This document shows positions 8,115 through 15,636 of a stretch of 52,846 bases of DNA, piece after piece. A program made the translations under genes and the position numbers. The DNA comes from Methylococcaceae bacterium (GTDB lineage: Bacteria > Pseudomonadota > Gammaproteobacteria > Methylococcales > Methylomonadaceae): the NCBI GenBank assembly GCA_021647145.1, contig JAKIVF010000006.1:1-52846 (forward strand). The letters run 5' to 3'. The notes beneath the pieces were generated by a model that was given only the letters and a program-made list of their open reading frames with translations, made no database searches and was not told the DNA's origin. The number at the start of each line of letters is the position of its first letter. Position 1 is the first letter of the stretch.

Positions 8115-8654
8115 CTAGTTCTTAAATGGAAAATTGAAAAGCTTAAGCAAAGCCAACCCTTCTTCATTTGAATCTGCAGTTGTTGTTATACAAACATCCA
8201 AACCACGCAATGTATCAATTTTATCATAATCAATCTCGGGAAATATGATTTGCTCAGTAACACCCATTGAATAATTCCCACGCCCATCAAAACTTTTAGG
8301 ACTCATCCCTCTAAAATCTCGTATACGAGGTATGGCAATACTTATCAATCGATCAAAAAACTCATACATTTTATCACTTCGCAAGGTAACTTTGCAGCCA
8401 ATTGCCATTTCATCACGTATTTTAAAACCAGCAATTGACTTCCGTGACAGAGTTGCAACAGGTTTCTGTCCTGATATGCTTTCCATGTCAGAAAGAGCAG
8501 CTTGTATTACTTTTTTATCAGCTACAGCTTCACCTACACCCATATTTAAAGTGATTTTTGTCAGCTTAGGCACTTGCATTACTGATTTATATCCAAACTG
8601 CTTCTTTAAGGCAGGTATGATATCGTTTTTATATTTTGTTTCTAGTCTAGTCAT
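8115..8654 (-). CDS. rplE: 50S ribosomal protein L5
   Basis: L5 binds 5S rRNA and contacts the P-site tRNA and S13 through the central protuberance. The 179 residues carry the conserved ITLNMGVGEAVADKKVIQAA at about 32-51, RSIAGFKIRDEMAIGCKVTL, and FPEIDYDKIDTLRGLDVCIT, all landmarks of L5. It is 14 bases after rplX. Length equals that of the E. coli protein. Confidence 0.98.
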   Translation of the reverse strand: MTRLETKYKNDIIPALKKQFGYKSVMQVPKLTKITLNMGVGEAVADKKVIQAALSDMESISGQKPVATLSRKSIAGFKIRDEMAIGCKVTLRSDKMYEFFDRLISIAIPRIRDFRGMSPKSFDGRGNYSMGVTEQIIFPEIDYDKIDTLRGLDVCITTTADSNEEGLALLKLFNFPFKN

Positions 8655-8668
8655 GATATTTATAACCT

Positions 8669-8986
8669 TTACGCATCAATAACTTCATTAGTAGATTTAA
8701 AAAATCTAACTTTTTTACCATCATCAAGAAATTTAAAACCTACTCTATCGGCTTTTTTAGTTTCAGGATTATACAATGCAACGTTTGAAATATTAACAGG
8801 CATATCCTTGTCAATTATTCCACCTTCAATCCCTGAATTAGGATTACCTTTTTGGTGCTTTTTAGCGCGATTTATTCCTTCAATCAAAACCTTCGCATTA
8901 TCTAAGACCTTAAGAATCTTTCCTTTATTACCTTTATCTTTACCAATAAGAACAATAACTTGATCGCCTTTTTTTAATTTCTGCAT
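8669..8986 (-). CDS. rplX: 50S ribosomal protein L24
   Basis: L24 starts assembly of the 50S subunit. The 105-residue product opens with a KOW motif (KLKKGDQVIVLIGKDKGNKG, about residues 3-22), followed by KILKVLDNAKVLIEGINRAK and a central loop KHQKGNPNSGIEGG. The C-terminus VGFKFLDDGKKVRFFKSTNE is as expected. It follows rplN by 12 bases. Confidence 0.97.
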   Translation of the reverse strand: MQKLKKGDQVIVLIGKDKGNKGKILKVLDNAKVLIEGINRAKKHQKGNPNSGIEGGIIDKDMPVNISNVALYNPETKKADRVGFKFLDDGKKVRFFKSTNEVIDA

Positions 8987-8998
8987 TAGAATTTTTCC

Positions 8999-9367
8999 TT
9001 ACAATACTTCAGGAGCAAGAGAAATAATTTTCATATAATTCTCACCTCTTAATTCACGCGTTACCGGCCCAAATATGCGCGTACCAACTGGTTGTAGTTG
9101 ACCGTTCAGAATAACTGCGGCATTAGTATCAAAACGAATGACAGATCCATCGACTCTACGAACTCCCTTTCTTGTTCTTACTACCAAAGCATTATACACC
9201 TCACCTTTTTTTACTTTTCCACGGGGTATGGCATCTTTAATACTCACTTTAATAATATCACCAATACGAGCATATCTCCTATGAGACCCGCCTAGTACTT
9301 TGATACACATGACCTTTTTTGCGCCACTGTTATCTGCGATATCAAGGTTAGTTTGCATCTGAATCAT
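8999..9367 (-). CDS. rplN: 50S ribosomal protein L14
   Basis: L14 forms an intersubunit bridge and interacts with L19. The 122 residues begin MIQMQTNLDIADNSGAKKVM and include the family strand ALVVRTRKGVRRVDGSVIRF (about 64-83) and the end RELRGENYMKIISLAPEVL. It starts 64 bases after rpsQ; that gap shows no hairpin or promoter that I can defend. Confidence 0.98.
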   Translation of the reverse strand: MIQMQTNLDIADNSGAKKVMCIKVLGGSHRRYARIGDIIKVSIKDAIPRGKVKKGEVYNALVVRTRKGVRRVDGSVIRFDTNAAVILNGQLQPVGTRIFGPVTRELRGENYMKIISLAPEVL

Positions 9368-9431
9368 TGTTAAATCCTAATTATCCTAATTAAATAGCCA
9401 GCCTAGCTAGAGTAAAGTAAACATCTAACTA

Positions 9432-9680
9432 TTATAAAATCTCAACTAATTTATAAGTTTTATTTTTTGACATAGGCCGACAAGAAGCAATGGAAACAGT
9501 ATCTCCTATTTTTGCTTTGTTAGCCTCGTCATGCGCTAAGTATTTTGTTGATCGTCTAACAAACTTCCCATAAATAGGAAATTTTATTAATCGTTCCACT
9601 AATACAGTTATTGATTTATCCATTTTATCACTGACAACACGTCCAGTTACAGTTTTTAGTTTTTTTGTTTCATCTGTCAT
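9432..9680 (-). CDS. rpsQ: 30S ribosomal protein S17
   Basis: S17 is a primary 16S-binding OB-fold protein. The 82 residues contain TVTGRVVSDKMDKSITVLVE (about 10-29), the RSTKYLAHDEANKAKIGDTV loop, and C-R-P-M-S-K-N-K-T-Y-K-L-V near the end, all characteristic. It lies two bases after rpmC. Confidence 0.97.
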   Translation of the reverse strand: MTDETKKLKTVTGRVVSDKMDKSITVLVERLIKFPIYGKFVRRSTKYLAHDEANKAKIGDTVSIASCRPMSKNKTYKLVEIL

Positions 9681-9682
9681 GG

Positions 9683-9874
9683 TTATGAACTCGAAATTTG
9701 AGTTAAGATCGTATTTATTTTAGCGATATCACGCCTAACTTTCTTTACTTGATCAGGCTTATTTAATTGACCTGTACCCTTTTGCATTCTCAAATTAAAT
9801 TGTTCACGCGATTTCTCAGTCAACAACAAATTTAATTCTTCTTTCGATTTCTCTCTTAATTCACTAGCTTTCAT
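9683..9874 (-). CDS. rpmC: 50S ribosomal protein L29
   Basis: L29 is a helical hairpin at the polypeptide exit tunnel, where SRP and trigger factor dock. From the ATG at 9874 the product is 63 residues, the usual length, reading MKASELREKSKEELNLLLTE and then REQFNLRMQKGTGQL and a second helix. A GTG three bases upstream is in frame, but the ATG overlaps the rplP TGA by one base (TGATG), the commoner coupling, and gives the same first residues as relatives. Confidence 0.95.
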   Translation of the reverse strand: MKASELREKSKEELNLLLTEKSREQFNLRMQKGTGQLNKPDQVKKVRRDIAKINTILTQISSS

Positions 9875-10287
9875 CACATTATTGTCCGCGCTACAAAAGT
9901 GGTTTTTACAGGAAGTTTAGCCGCAGCTAGAGTAAATGCCTCGCGAGCTAATTCCTCAGAAACTCCTTGTATTTCATATAGCATAGTTCCAGGCTTTACT
10001 TGAGCAACCCAAAACTCTACACTTCCTTTACCTTTTCCCATTCTTACTTCTAATGGTTTCTTAGTAATAGGCTTATCAGGAAAAATTCTTATCCACATTT
10101 TTCCTGATCTTTTAACATGCCTTGTAATTGTCCTACGAGCAGCTTCAATTTGCCGAGCTGTTAATCTTCCTCGTGCAATTGATTTTAAACCGTATTCTCC
10201 GAAGCTAACTGAAGACCCACGTTGTGCAACACCATTATTTCTTCCTTTATGTTGCTTACGAAATTTTGTTCTTTTGGGTTGAAGCAT
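9874..10287 (-). CDS. rplP: 50S ribosomal protein L16
   Basis: L16 lies near the peptidyl transferase centre and the A-site tRNA elbow. The 137 residues start MLQPKRTKFRKQHKGRNNGV and include RQIEAARRTITRHVKRSGKM, WIRIFPDKPITKKPLEVRMG and KGKGSVEFWVAQVKPGTMLY, all family hallmarks. The arginine of the R-M-G-K-G-K-G loop that is hydroxylated in E. coli is conserved. It ends overlapping the start of rpmC. Confidence 0.98.
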   Translation of the reverse strand: MLQPKRTKFRKQHKGRNNGVAQRGSSVSFGEYGLKSIARGRLTARQIEAARRTITRHVKRSGKMWIRIFPDKPITKKPLEVRMGKGKGSVEFWVAQVKPGTMLYEIQGVSEELAREAFTLAAAKLPVKTTFVARTIM

Positions 10288-10303
10288 TATTTTGTCCCTT
10301 CAA

Positions 10304-10978
10304 CTATTTTTTAGATTTAGTTTCATTTGATGCTAGTTTGTGAGCATCCCTATCAAATACTTCTCCTTTGAAGATCCAGACTTTTATGCCAATAATCCCA
10401 TAAGTAGTATTTGCCTCTGCAGTACCATAATCAATATCTGCACGTAAAGTATGTAAAGGAACACGACCTTCTCTATACCATTCTCCGCGTGCTATTTCAG
10501 CGCCATTCAAACGACCAGCAACATTTATTTTAACACCCTCTGCACCTAATCGCATTGTATTGGTCACAGCTCGCTTCATAGCTCGTCTATACATAATTCT
10601 TTTTTCTAATTGTTGAGCAATTCCTTCAGCAACAAGCGTTGCATCTAACTCAGGTTTTCTTATTTCTTCAACATTTATTTTAACTGGTACACTCATCATT
10701 TTTGAAACATCCAGTTTCAACTTATCTATATCTTCACCTTTTTTTCCAATAACTATTCCAGGCCTTGCAGTATAGATAGTTATTTGCGCATTATTTGCGG
10801 GTCGATTTATTTGTATTCGACTCACTGACGCATGAGATAATTTTTGTTTAATATATTCACGCACTTTAATATCTTGAAGTAAAAATATTGGATAATTCTT
10901 ACTATCAGCATACCATCTAGACGTCCAATCCTTTACAATACCTAAGCGTATACCTGTTGGATGTACCTTTTGACCCAT
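10304..10978 (-). CDS. rpsC: 30S ribosomal protein S3
   Basis: S3 binds the 30S head and, with S4 and S5, forms the mRNA-entry helicase. The 224 residues hold an N-terminal KH domain (MGQKVHPTGIRLGIVKDWTS start; RPGIVIGKKGEDIDKL GxxG loop at about 73-88) and the C-terminal S3 domain (GAEGVKINVAGRLNGAEIAR). The C-terminus is slightly shorter than in E. coli, as commonly seen. It is eight bases after rplV. Confidence 0.98.
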   Translation of the reverse strand: MGQKVHPTGIRLGIVKDWTSRWYADSKNYPIFLLQDIKVREYIKQKLSHASVSRIQINRPANNAQITIYTARPGIVIGKKGEDIDKLKLDVSKMMSVPVKINVEEIRKPELDATLVAEGIAQQLEKRIMYRRAMKRAVTNTMRLGAEGVKINVAGRLNGAEIARGEWYREGRVPLHTLRADIDYGTAEANTTYGIIGIKVWIFKGEVFDRDAHKLASNETKSKK

Positions 10979-10986
10979 TTTAACCT

Positions 10987-11322
10987 CTACTCGTATTCTG
11001 AGACTTTAACTGTTATATGACATGTTCTTTTAAGTATATGATTTGCGCGACCTTTAGCTCTCGCACGAACTCTTTTTAAAGTAGAACCTTCATTTATAAA
11101 TACTGTCGATACATACAACTCATCAACATCAGAACTTTCATTATGCTCTGCATTAGCTATTGCAGACTCCAAAATTTTCATCATAATTCCAGCTGCTTTT
11201 TTTGTACTGAACCTTAATGTATTTAGAGCTTTTTCAACAGGTAAACCACGTATCTGATCTCCGACTAAACGCGCCTTCTGAGCTGACAACGGTGCACCAC
11301 TAAGTTTTGCAGTAATTTCCAT
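10987..11322 (-). CDS. rplV: 50S ribosomal protein L22
   Basis: L22 has a long beta-hairpin that reaches into the exit tunnel. The 111 residues include SAQKARLVGDQIRGLPVEKA at about 13-32, the hairpin segment VFINEGSTLKRVRARAKGRA (about 73-92) and the tail CHITVKVSEYE. Residues of the hairpin tip where macrolide-resistance deletions occur (around L-K-R) are intact. It is 13 bases after rpsS. Confidence 0.98.
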   Translation of the reverse strand: MEITAKLSGAPLSAQKARLVGDQIRGLPVEKALNTLRFSTKKAAGIMMKILESAIANAEHNESSDVDELYVSTVFINEGSTLKRVRARAKGRANHILKRTCHITVKVSEYE

Positions 11323-11335
11323 AGTCTATATTATC

Positions 11336-11608
11336 CTATCTTGATTTTTTATCGACAATATGACCTCTATAGGTACGAGTTGGTGAAAACTCGCCTAATT
11401 TATGGCCTACCATATTCTCAGAAATTAATACTGGCACATGTTGACGTCCATTATGGACAGCAATTGTCAATCCTAGCATATCAGGGCTAATCATTGACCT
11501 TCTAGACCAAGTTTTAATTGGCTTTCTATTATTATTAGCAACAGATGCATCAATTTTAGATTGAAGGTGATGATCTATAAATGGACCTTTTTTAATTGAA
11601 CGTGGCAC
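11336..11608 (-). CDS. rpsS: 30S ribosomal protein S19
   Basis: S19 sits on the 30S head with S13 and contacts A-site tRNA. The 90 residues start MPRSIKKGPFIDHHLQSKID, continue with WSRRSMISPDMLGLTIAVHN and GRQHVPVLISENMVGHKLGE, and finish FSPTRTYRGHIVDKKSR. Length and motifs are standard. It is 14 bases after rplB. Confidence 0.98.
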   Translation of the reverse strand: MPRSIKKGPFIDHHLQSKIDASVANNNRKPIKTWSRRSMISPDMLGLTIAVHNGRQHVPVLISENMVGHKLGEFSPTRTYRGHIVDKKSR

Positions 11609-11622
11609 TTTTTTACACCCCT

Positions 11623-12450
11623 TTATTTCATATTTCGTCGTCTGATAATCATATTATCAGTACGTTTATTTTTTCTAGTTTTATATCCTTTTGCTGGCGT
11701 CCCCCATGGTGACACAGGATGCCTTCCTCCAGATGTTCGCCCTTCACCACCACCATGAGGATGATCAACGGGGTTCATCGCAACACCTCTAACTGTTGGT
11801 CTAATCCCTCTATGCCGTGAAGCACCTGCTTTACCTAAGGAAATTAGATTGTGTTCTGAATTAGATACATCACCTACAACACCCTTACAATCCGATAATA
11901 CTTTACGCATTTCACCTGATCGCAAACGTAATGTAACGTGCGCTCCATCTTTTGCAACTAATTGAGCTGATGTCCCAGCACTCCGTGCAAGTTGTGCACC
12001 TTTGCCAGGTTTTAATTCAACACAGTGAATTGTAGTACCTAAGGGCATATTACGTAGAGGCATGCAATTCCCAGGTTTAACAGGTACAGTCTCTGAAGAG
12101 ATTATTTCTTGCCCAACATGTATTGCAGAAGGAGCTATTATATATCTTCTTTCACCATCTTTAAATAAAATTAAAGCAATATTTGCAGTTCTATTTGGAT
12201 CATATTCAATCCTTTCTACAACTGCAGGCATATCAATTTTATTTCTTTTAAAATCAATAATACGATAATGTTGCTTGTGCCCACCTCCGATATGCCTTGT
12301 GGTTATACGTCCCTGATTATTTCTTCCTCCTGATTTACTCTGTTTTTCTAATAACTGAGAAAACGGCTTACCTTTATGTAATGCGTTATTTTTTACGCGT
12401 ATTACAAATCGCGAGCCTGGAGAAGTTGGTTTAGATTTTAGAATAGCCAT
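11623..12450 (-). CDS. rplB: 50S ribosomal protein L2
   Basis: L2 is required for subunit association and peptidyl transferase assembly. The 275 residues have the N-terminal OB-like domain with RNNQGRITTRHIGGGHKQHY (about 44-63), a SH3-like domain, and the C-terminal RGVAMNPVDHPHGGGEGRTS loop carrying the essential His near residue 230. The basic end KTRKNKRTDNMIIRRRNMK is conserved. It follows rplW by 33 bases. Confidence 0.98.
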   Translation of the reverse strand: MAILKSKPTSPGSRFVIRVKNNALHKGKPFSQLLEKQSKSGGRNNQGRITTRHIGGGHKQHYRIIDFKRNKIDMPAVVERIEYDPNRTANIALILFKDGERRYIIAPSAIHVGQEIISSETVPVKPGNCMPLRNMPLGTTIHCVELKPGKGAQLARSAGTSAQLVAKDGAHVTLRLRSGEMRKVLSDCKGVVGDVSNSEHNLISLGKAGASRHRGIRPTVRGVAMNPVDHPHGGGEGRTSGGRHPVSPWGTPAKGYKTRKNKRTDNMIIRRRNMK

Positions 12451-12483
12451 TATTTACTACCGTTTTAATATGCTGGAAATTTC

Positions 12484-12783
12484 TTATGCTGACGCAAAAT
12501 CGATATCGTGGCCAGACTTAAGCTTAACATAAGCCTTCTTCCAGTCAGATCTTTTTCCTAATGAACGTCCAAAACGCTTAACTTTACCTTTTACGTTTAA
12601 CACTTGAACCGAATCAACCTCAACATCAAACATCGTTTCAACTGCTTTTTTAATCTCTAGTTTGGTAGAAACTTTTTGAACTTTAAATACAAATCGATTG
12701 TTTTCTTCTGCAGCAATCGTACTTTTTTCAGATACTATTGGTGACAACAAGATACTTTCTAAATTATTTTTTTTTATACTCAT
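12484..12783 (-). CDS. rplW: 50S ribosomal protein L23
   Basis: L23 lines the tunnel exit and docks trigger factor and SRP. The 99 residues include LLSPIVSEKSTIAAEENNRF (about 12-31), FKVQKVSTKLEIKKAVETMF and the VLNVKGKVKRFGRSLGKRSD loop. The start overlaps the rplD stop by four bases (ATGA). The first residues MSIKKNNLES are lineage-specific. Confidence 0.97.
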   Translation of the reverse strand: MSIKKNNLESILLSPIVSEKSTIAAEENNRFVFKVQKVSTKLEIKKAVETMFDVEVDSVQVLNVKGKVKRFGRSLGKRSDWKKAYVKLKSGHDIDFASA

Positions 12784-13400
12784 GTTAAACGCTCTTCTAT
12801 TTGTCTAACAACAGGCTCCGGAATTATCACTTTCTCTGCATTAACTAACATAACAGGATTTAACCCATCAACAGTCGAAACCTCAACATAAGGAATATTT
12901 CTAGATGCTAGAATTAAGTTATCTGTCAATATTTCAGCCACTATCACTATTTTCTTAGCATCAACATTTGCTAATTTATTGACCAGCTCTTTAGTTCTGG
13001 GTGTAGTAGGCATAAATTCATTACTTACAACAATTCTGTCTTGTCGTAGTAATTCTGAAAGGATTGAGCAAACCCCAGCCTTATACATTTTTTTATTAAT
13101 TTTTTGTTCAAATATTCTTGGTTGTGCCGCAAAAGTTACACCGCCTGATCGCCATAGAGGGCTTCTTATTGTTCCTGCTCTTGCTCGCCCTGTGCCTTTC
13201 TGTCGCCAAGGCTTCGCACCACCACCTCTAACTGCAGAACGATTTTTATGCGCCTTAGTCCCAGCACGCGCCCCAACAAGATGTCTAACAACGAGCTGAT
13301 GCACTAAAGTTTCATTAAAACTTTGTCCAAAAACTTTCTCAGTCACATCAATTGCCTTCGCCGAATCCTGTTCTGATATTGCAGGTATTTGTAAAGTCAT
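12780..13400 (-). CDS. rplD: 50S ribosomal protein L4
   Basis: L4 reaches the tunnel constriction with a long loop and, in E. coli, represses the S10 operon via the rpsJ leader. The 206-residue protein has the loop GAKPWRQKGTGRARAGTIRS preceded by AHKNRSAVRGG at about 50-80 and the globular parts at either end. In this window rpsJ follows tuf with only five bases, so the classical L4-responsive S10 leader is not present here; autoregulation, if any, must act elsewhere. Confidence 0.97.
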   Translation of the reverse strand: MTLQIPAISEQDSAKAIDVTEKVFGQSFNETLVHQLVVRHLVGARAGTKAHKNRSAVRGGGAKPWRQKGTGRARAGTIRSPLWRSGGVTFAAQPRIFEQKINKKMYKAGVCSILSELLRQDRIVVSNEFMPTTPRTKELVNKLANVDAKKIVIVAEILTDNLILASRNIPYVEVSTVDGLNPVMLVNAEKVIIPEPVVRQIEERLT

Positions 13401-13408
13401 AGTGTGTT

Positions 13409-14059
13409 TTAACCTTTATTTCTCATTTTCACAGCAGGAGTGATAACAACATCACCTCCTTTAGAACCAGGCACCGCCCCAGTTACCAACATTAAATTTC
13501 TTTCTTTATCTATAGTATGGATAGTCAAATTTTGTACTGTTCTTTTAACTGCACCCAAATGACCAGACATTTTTTTTCCTTTAAATACCCGTCCAGGAGT
13601 TTGACACATACCAATTGAACCATTAGATCGATGCGATATTGAGTTTCCATGAGTTGCATCCTGCATACCAAAATGGTGTCTTTTTATTCCACCAGAAAAC
13701 CCCTTACCAATTGATATCCCGCTGGCATCAACTACCTCTCCTTCAGTAAATAAATCCAATCCAATAACAGCACCGGATACTAGTTCCTCCCCCTCACCGT
13801 CATCCAATCTAAATTCAAATAACTTTCGACCAGCTGTAACTTTTGCTCCAGCATAATGACCTGCAAGTGCCTTATTTACTTTTGATGATTTTTTTTCTCC
13901 TATAGCAACCTGAATTGCTCGATAGCCATCAGTATCAAGCTTCTTTATCTGCACAATTTTATTTGTACTAACTTCTAAAACGGTAACTGGTATTGATGAG
14001 CCATCTTCTGAAAAAATTCGGGTCATACCACATTTTCGACCAATAAGTCCTATTGACAT
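13409..14059 (-). CDS. rplC: 50S ribosomal protein L3
   Basis: L3 helps nucleate the 50S subunit and reaches the peptidyl transferase centre. The 216 residues begin MSIGLIGRKCGMTRIFSEDG; the central GFSGGIKRHHFGMQDATHGN, with the Gln methylated by PrmB in relatives, and the SIGMCQTPGRVFKGKKMSGH loop are conserved. It lies between rpsJ (44 bases) and rplD (eight bases). Confidence 0.98.
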   Translation of the reverse strand: MSIGLIGRKCGMTRIFSEDGSSIPVTVLEVSTNKIVQIKKLDTDGYRAIQVAIGEKKSSKVNKALAGHYAGAKVTAGRKLFEFRLDDGEGEELVSGAVIGLDLFTEGEVVDASGISIGKGFSGGIKRHHFGMQDATHGNSISHRSNGSIGMCQTPGRVFKGKKMSGHLGAVKRTVQNLTIHTIDKERNLMLVTGAVPGSKGGDVVITPAVKMRNKG

Positions 14060-14103
14060 TTGTCAATTCCTCGTATCAAACAAACACCCTTAAAAGAGTA
14101 TTA

Positions 14104-14415
14104 TTATTTAAGCTTAATTTGAACATCAACACCAGCAGCTAGATCTAACTTCATCAAAGCATCTACTGTTTTATCAGTTGGTTCAACAATATCTAACAAC
14201 CTTTTATAGGTCCTTAATTCATATTGATCTCTTGCATCTTTATTAACATGAGGAGAGATCAATATTGTAAAACGCTCTTTTTTTGTAGGTAGCGGAATAG
14301 GACCCATTACTTGAGCACCAGTTCTTTTTGCTGTTTCTACTATTTCACCAGATGATTGATCTATTAATTTATGATCAAAAGACTTCAAGCAAATTCTGAT
14401 AGTTTGATTAGACAT
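14104..14415 (-). CDS. rpsJ: 30S ribosomal protein S10 (NusE)
   Basis: S10 is a 30S head protein and, as NusE, joins NusB in antitermination and links RNA polymerase-bound NusG to the ribosome. The 103 residues start MSNQTIRICLKSFDHKLIDQ and contain IPLPTKKERFTILISPHVNK (about 41-60) with DQYELRTYKRLLDIVEP. It begins only five bases after the tuf stop, so the S10 genes continue the str transcript instead of opening a separate operon with its own leader. NusG is in the same window. Confidence 0.98.
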   Translation of the reverse strand: MSNQTIRICLKSFDHKLIDQSSGEIVETAKRTGAQVMGPIPLPTKKERFTILISPHVNKDARDQYELRTYKRLLDIVEPTDKTVDALMKLDLAAGVDVQIKLK

Positions 14416-14420
14416 TTATA

Positions 14421-15611
14421 TCACTCAATAATTGAAGCAACAACACCCGCACCAACTGTGCGACCACCTTCTCGAACTGCAAAGCGTAAACCATCATCCA
14501 TGGCAATTGGATTAATCAGAGTTACTTCAACAGTCACGTTATCACCAGGCATAACCATTTCAACTCCTTCATCCAGCTTAACCGCACCTGTTATATCAGT
14601 TGTTCTAAAGTAAAACTGAGGTCTATACCCATCAAAAAAAGGAGTGTGACGCCCACCTTCATCTTTACTTAAAACATAAATTTCAGCTTTAAATTTTGAA
14701 TGAGGATTTATCGACCCTGGATGCGCCAAGACCTGACCCCTCTCAACCTCTTCTCGCTTTGTACCGCGCAACAACACTCCTACATTATCACCAGCCTCAC
14801 CTTGATCTAGTAATTTACGGAACATTTCTACACCTGTACAAGTCGTTTTTGTAGTCTCTTTGATCCCTACAATATCTAATTCCTCACCTACTTTAACAAC
14901 CCCACGCTCCACACGACCTGTTACAACAGTGCCTCGTCCAGAAATTGAAAAAACATCTTCTATTGGCAATAAGAATGCTCCATCAACTGCTCTTTCAGGT
15001 AATGGAATATAAGAATCTAATGCATCAACTAACTTTCGAACTGCAGGAACACCTATATCACTAGTATCGCCTTCCAATGCCTTTAATGCTGAGCCTACAA
15101 TAATTGGTGTATCATCACCAGGAAATTCATATGCATCCAGCAACTCTCTAACTTCCATTTCAACTAATTCAACAAGCTCATCATCATCCACCATATCAGC
15201 TTTATTTAAAAAGACAACAATATATGGAACACCAACCTGCCTAGACAATAATATATGCTCTCTTGTTTGTGGCATAGGCCCATCAGCAGCTGAACATACT
15301 AAAATAGCTCCATCCATTTGAGCAGCGCCAGTTATCATGTTTTTTACATAATCAGCATGACCAGGACAGTCTACATGAGCATAATGTCGTGAATCCGACT
15401 CGTACTCAACATGTGATGTTGCAATTGTAATGCCGCGTTCACGCTCTTCAGGCGCATTGTCTATTTCATCAAAGGCCTTTGCCTCACCACCCATCGCTTC
15501 AGCCATAACCTTAGTTAAAGCCGCTGTTAGTGTTGTTTTTCCGTGATCAACATGCCCGATAGTCCCAACGTTAACATGTGGTTTATTTCTTTCAAATTTT
15601 TCTTTTGCCAT
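14421..15611 (-). CDS. tuf: translation elongation factor Tu
   Basis: EF-Tu brings aminoacyl-tRNA to the ribosome as a GTP complex. The 396 residues show the G1 motif GHVDHGKT at about 19-26, the DCPGHADYVKN switch II segment at about 81-91, the NKAD specificity motif at about 136-139, then beta-barrel domains 2 and 3. The switch I region (EERERGITIATSHVEY) is intact. This is the only tuf in the window; the second copy expected in the tRNA array at 30.8-31.2 kb is absent. Confidence 0.99.
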   Translation of the reverse strand: MAKEKFERNKPHVNVGTIGHVDHGKTTLTAALTKVMAEAMGGEAKAFDEIDNAPEERERGITIATSHVEYESDSRHYAHVDCPGHADYVKNMITGAAQMDGAILVCSAADGPMPQTREHILLSRQVGVPYIVVFLNKADMVDDDELVELVEMEVRELLDAYEFPGDDTPIIVGSALKALEGDTSDIGVPAVRKLVDALDSYIPLPERAVDGAFLLPIEDVFSISGRGTVVTGRVERGVVKVGEELDIVGIKETTKTTCTGVEMFRKLLDQGEAGDNVGVLLRGTKREEVERGQVLAHPGSINPHSKFKAEIYVLSKDEGGRHTPFFDGYRPQFYFRTTDITGAVKLDEGVEMVMPGDNVTVEVTLINPIAMDDGLRFAVREGGRTVGAGVVASIIE

Positions 15612-15636
15612 GAGTCAATACCTATATTTTTTACTT

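Noticed and set aside
9875..9877. GTG start for rpmC
   Set aside because: The ATG three bases later gives the usual 63-residue L29 and the standard TGATG overlap.
13200..13299. Plus-strand frames inside ribosomal and polymerase genes (for example 12979-13299, 16916-17371, 24918-25340)
   Set aside because: All are antisense to well-recognised conserved genes and resemble no family.
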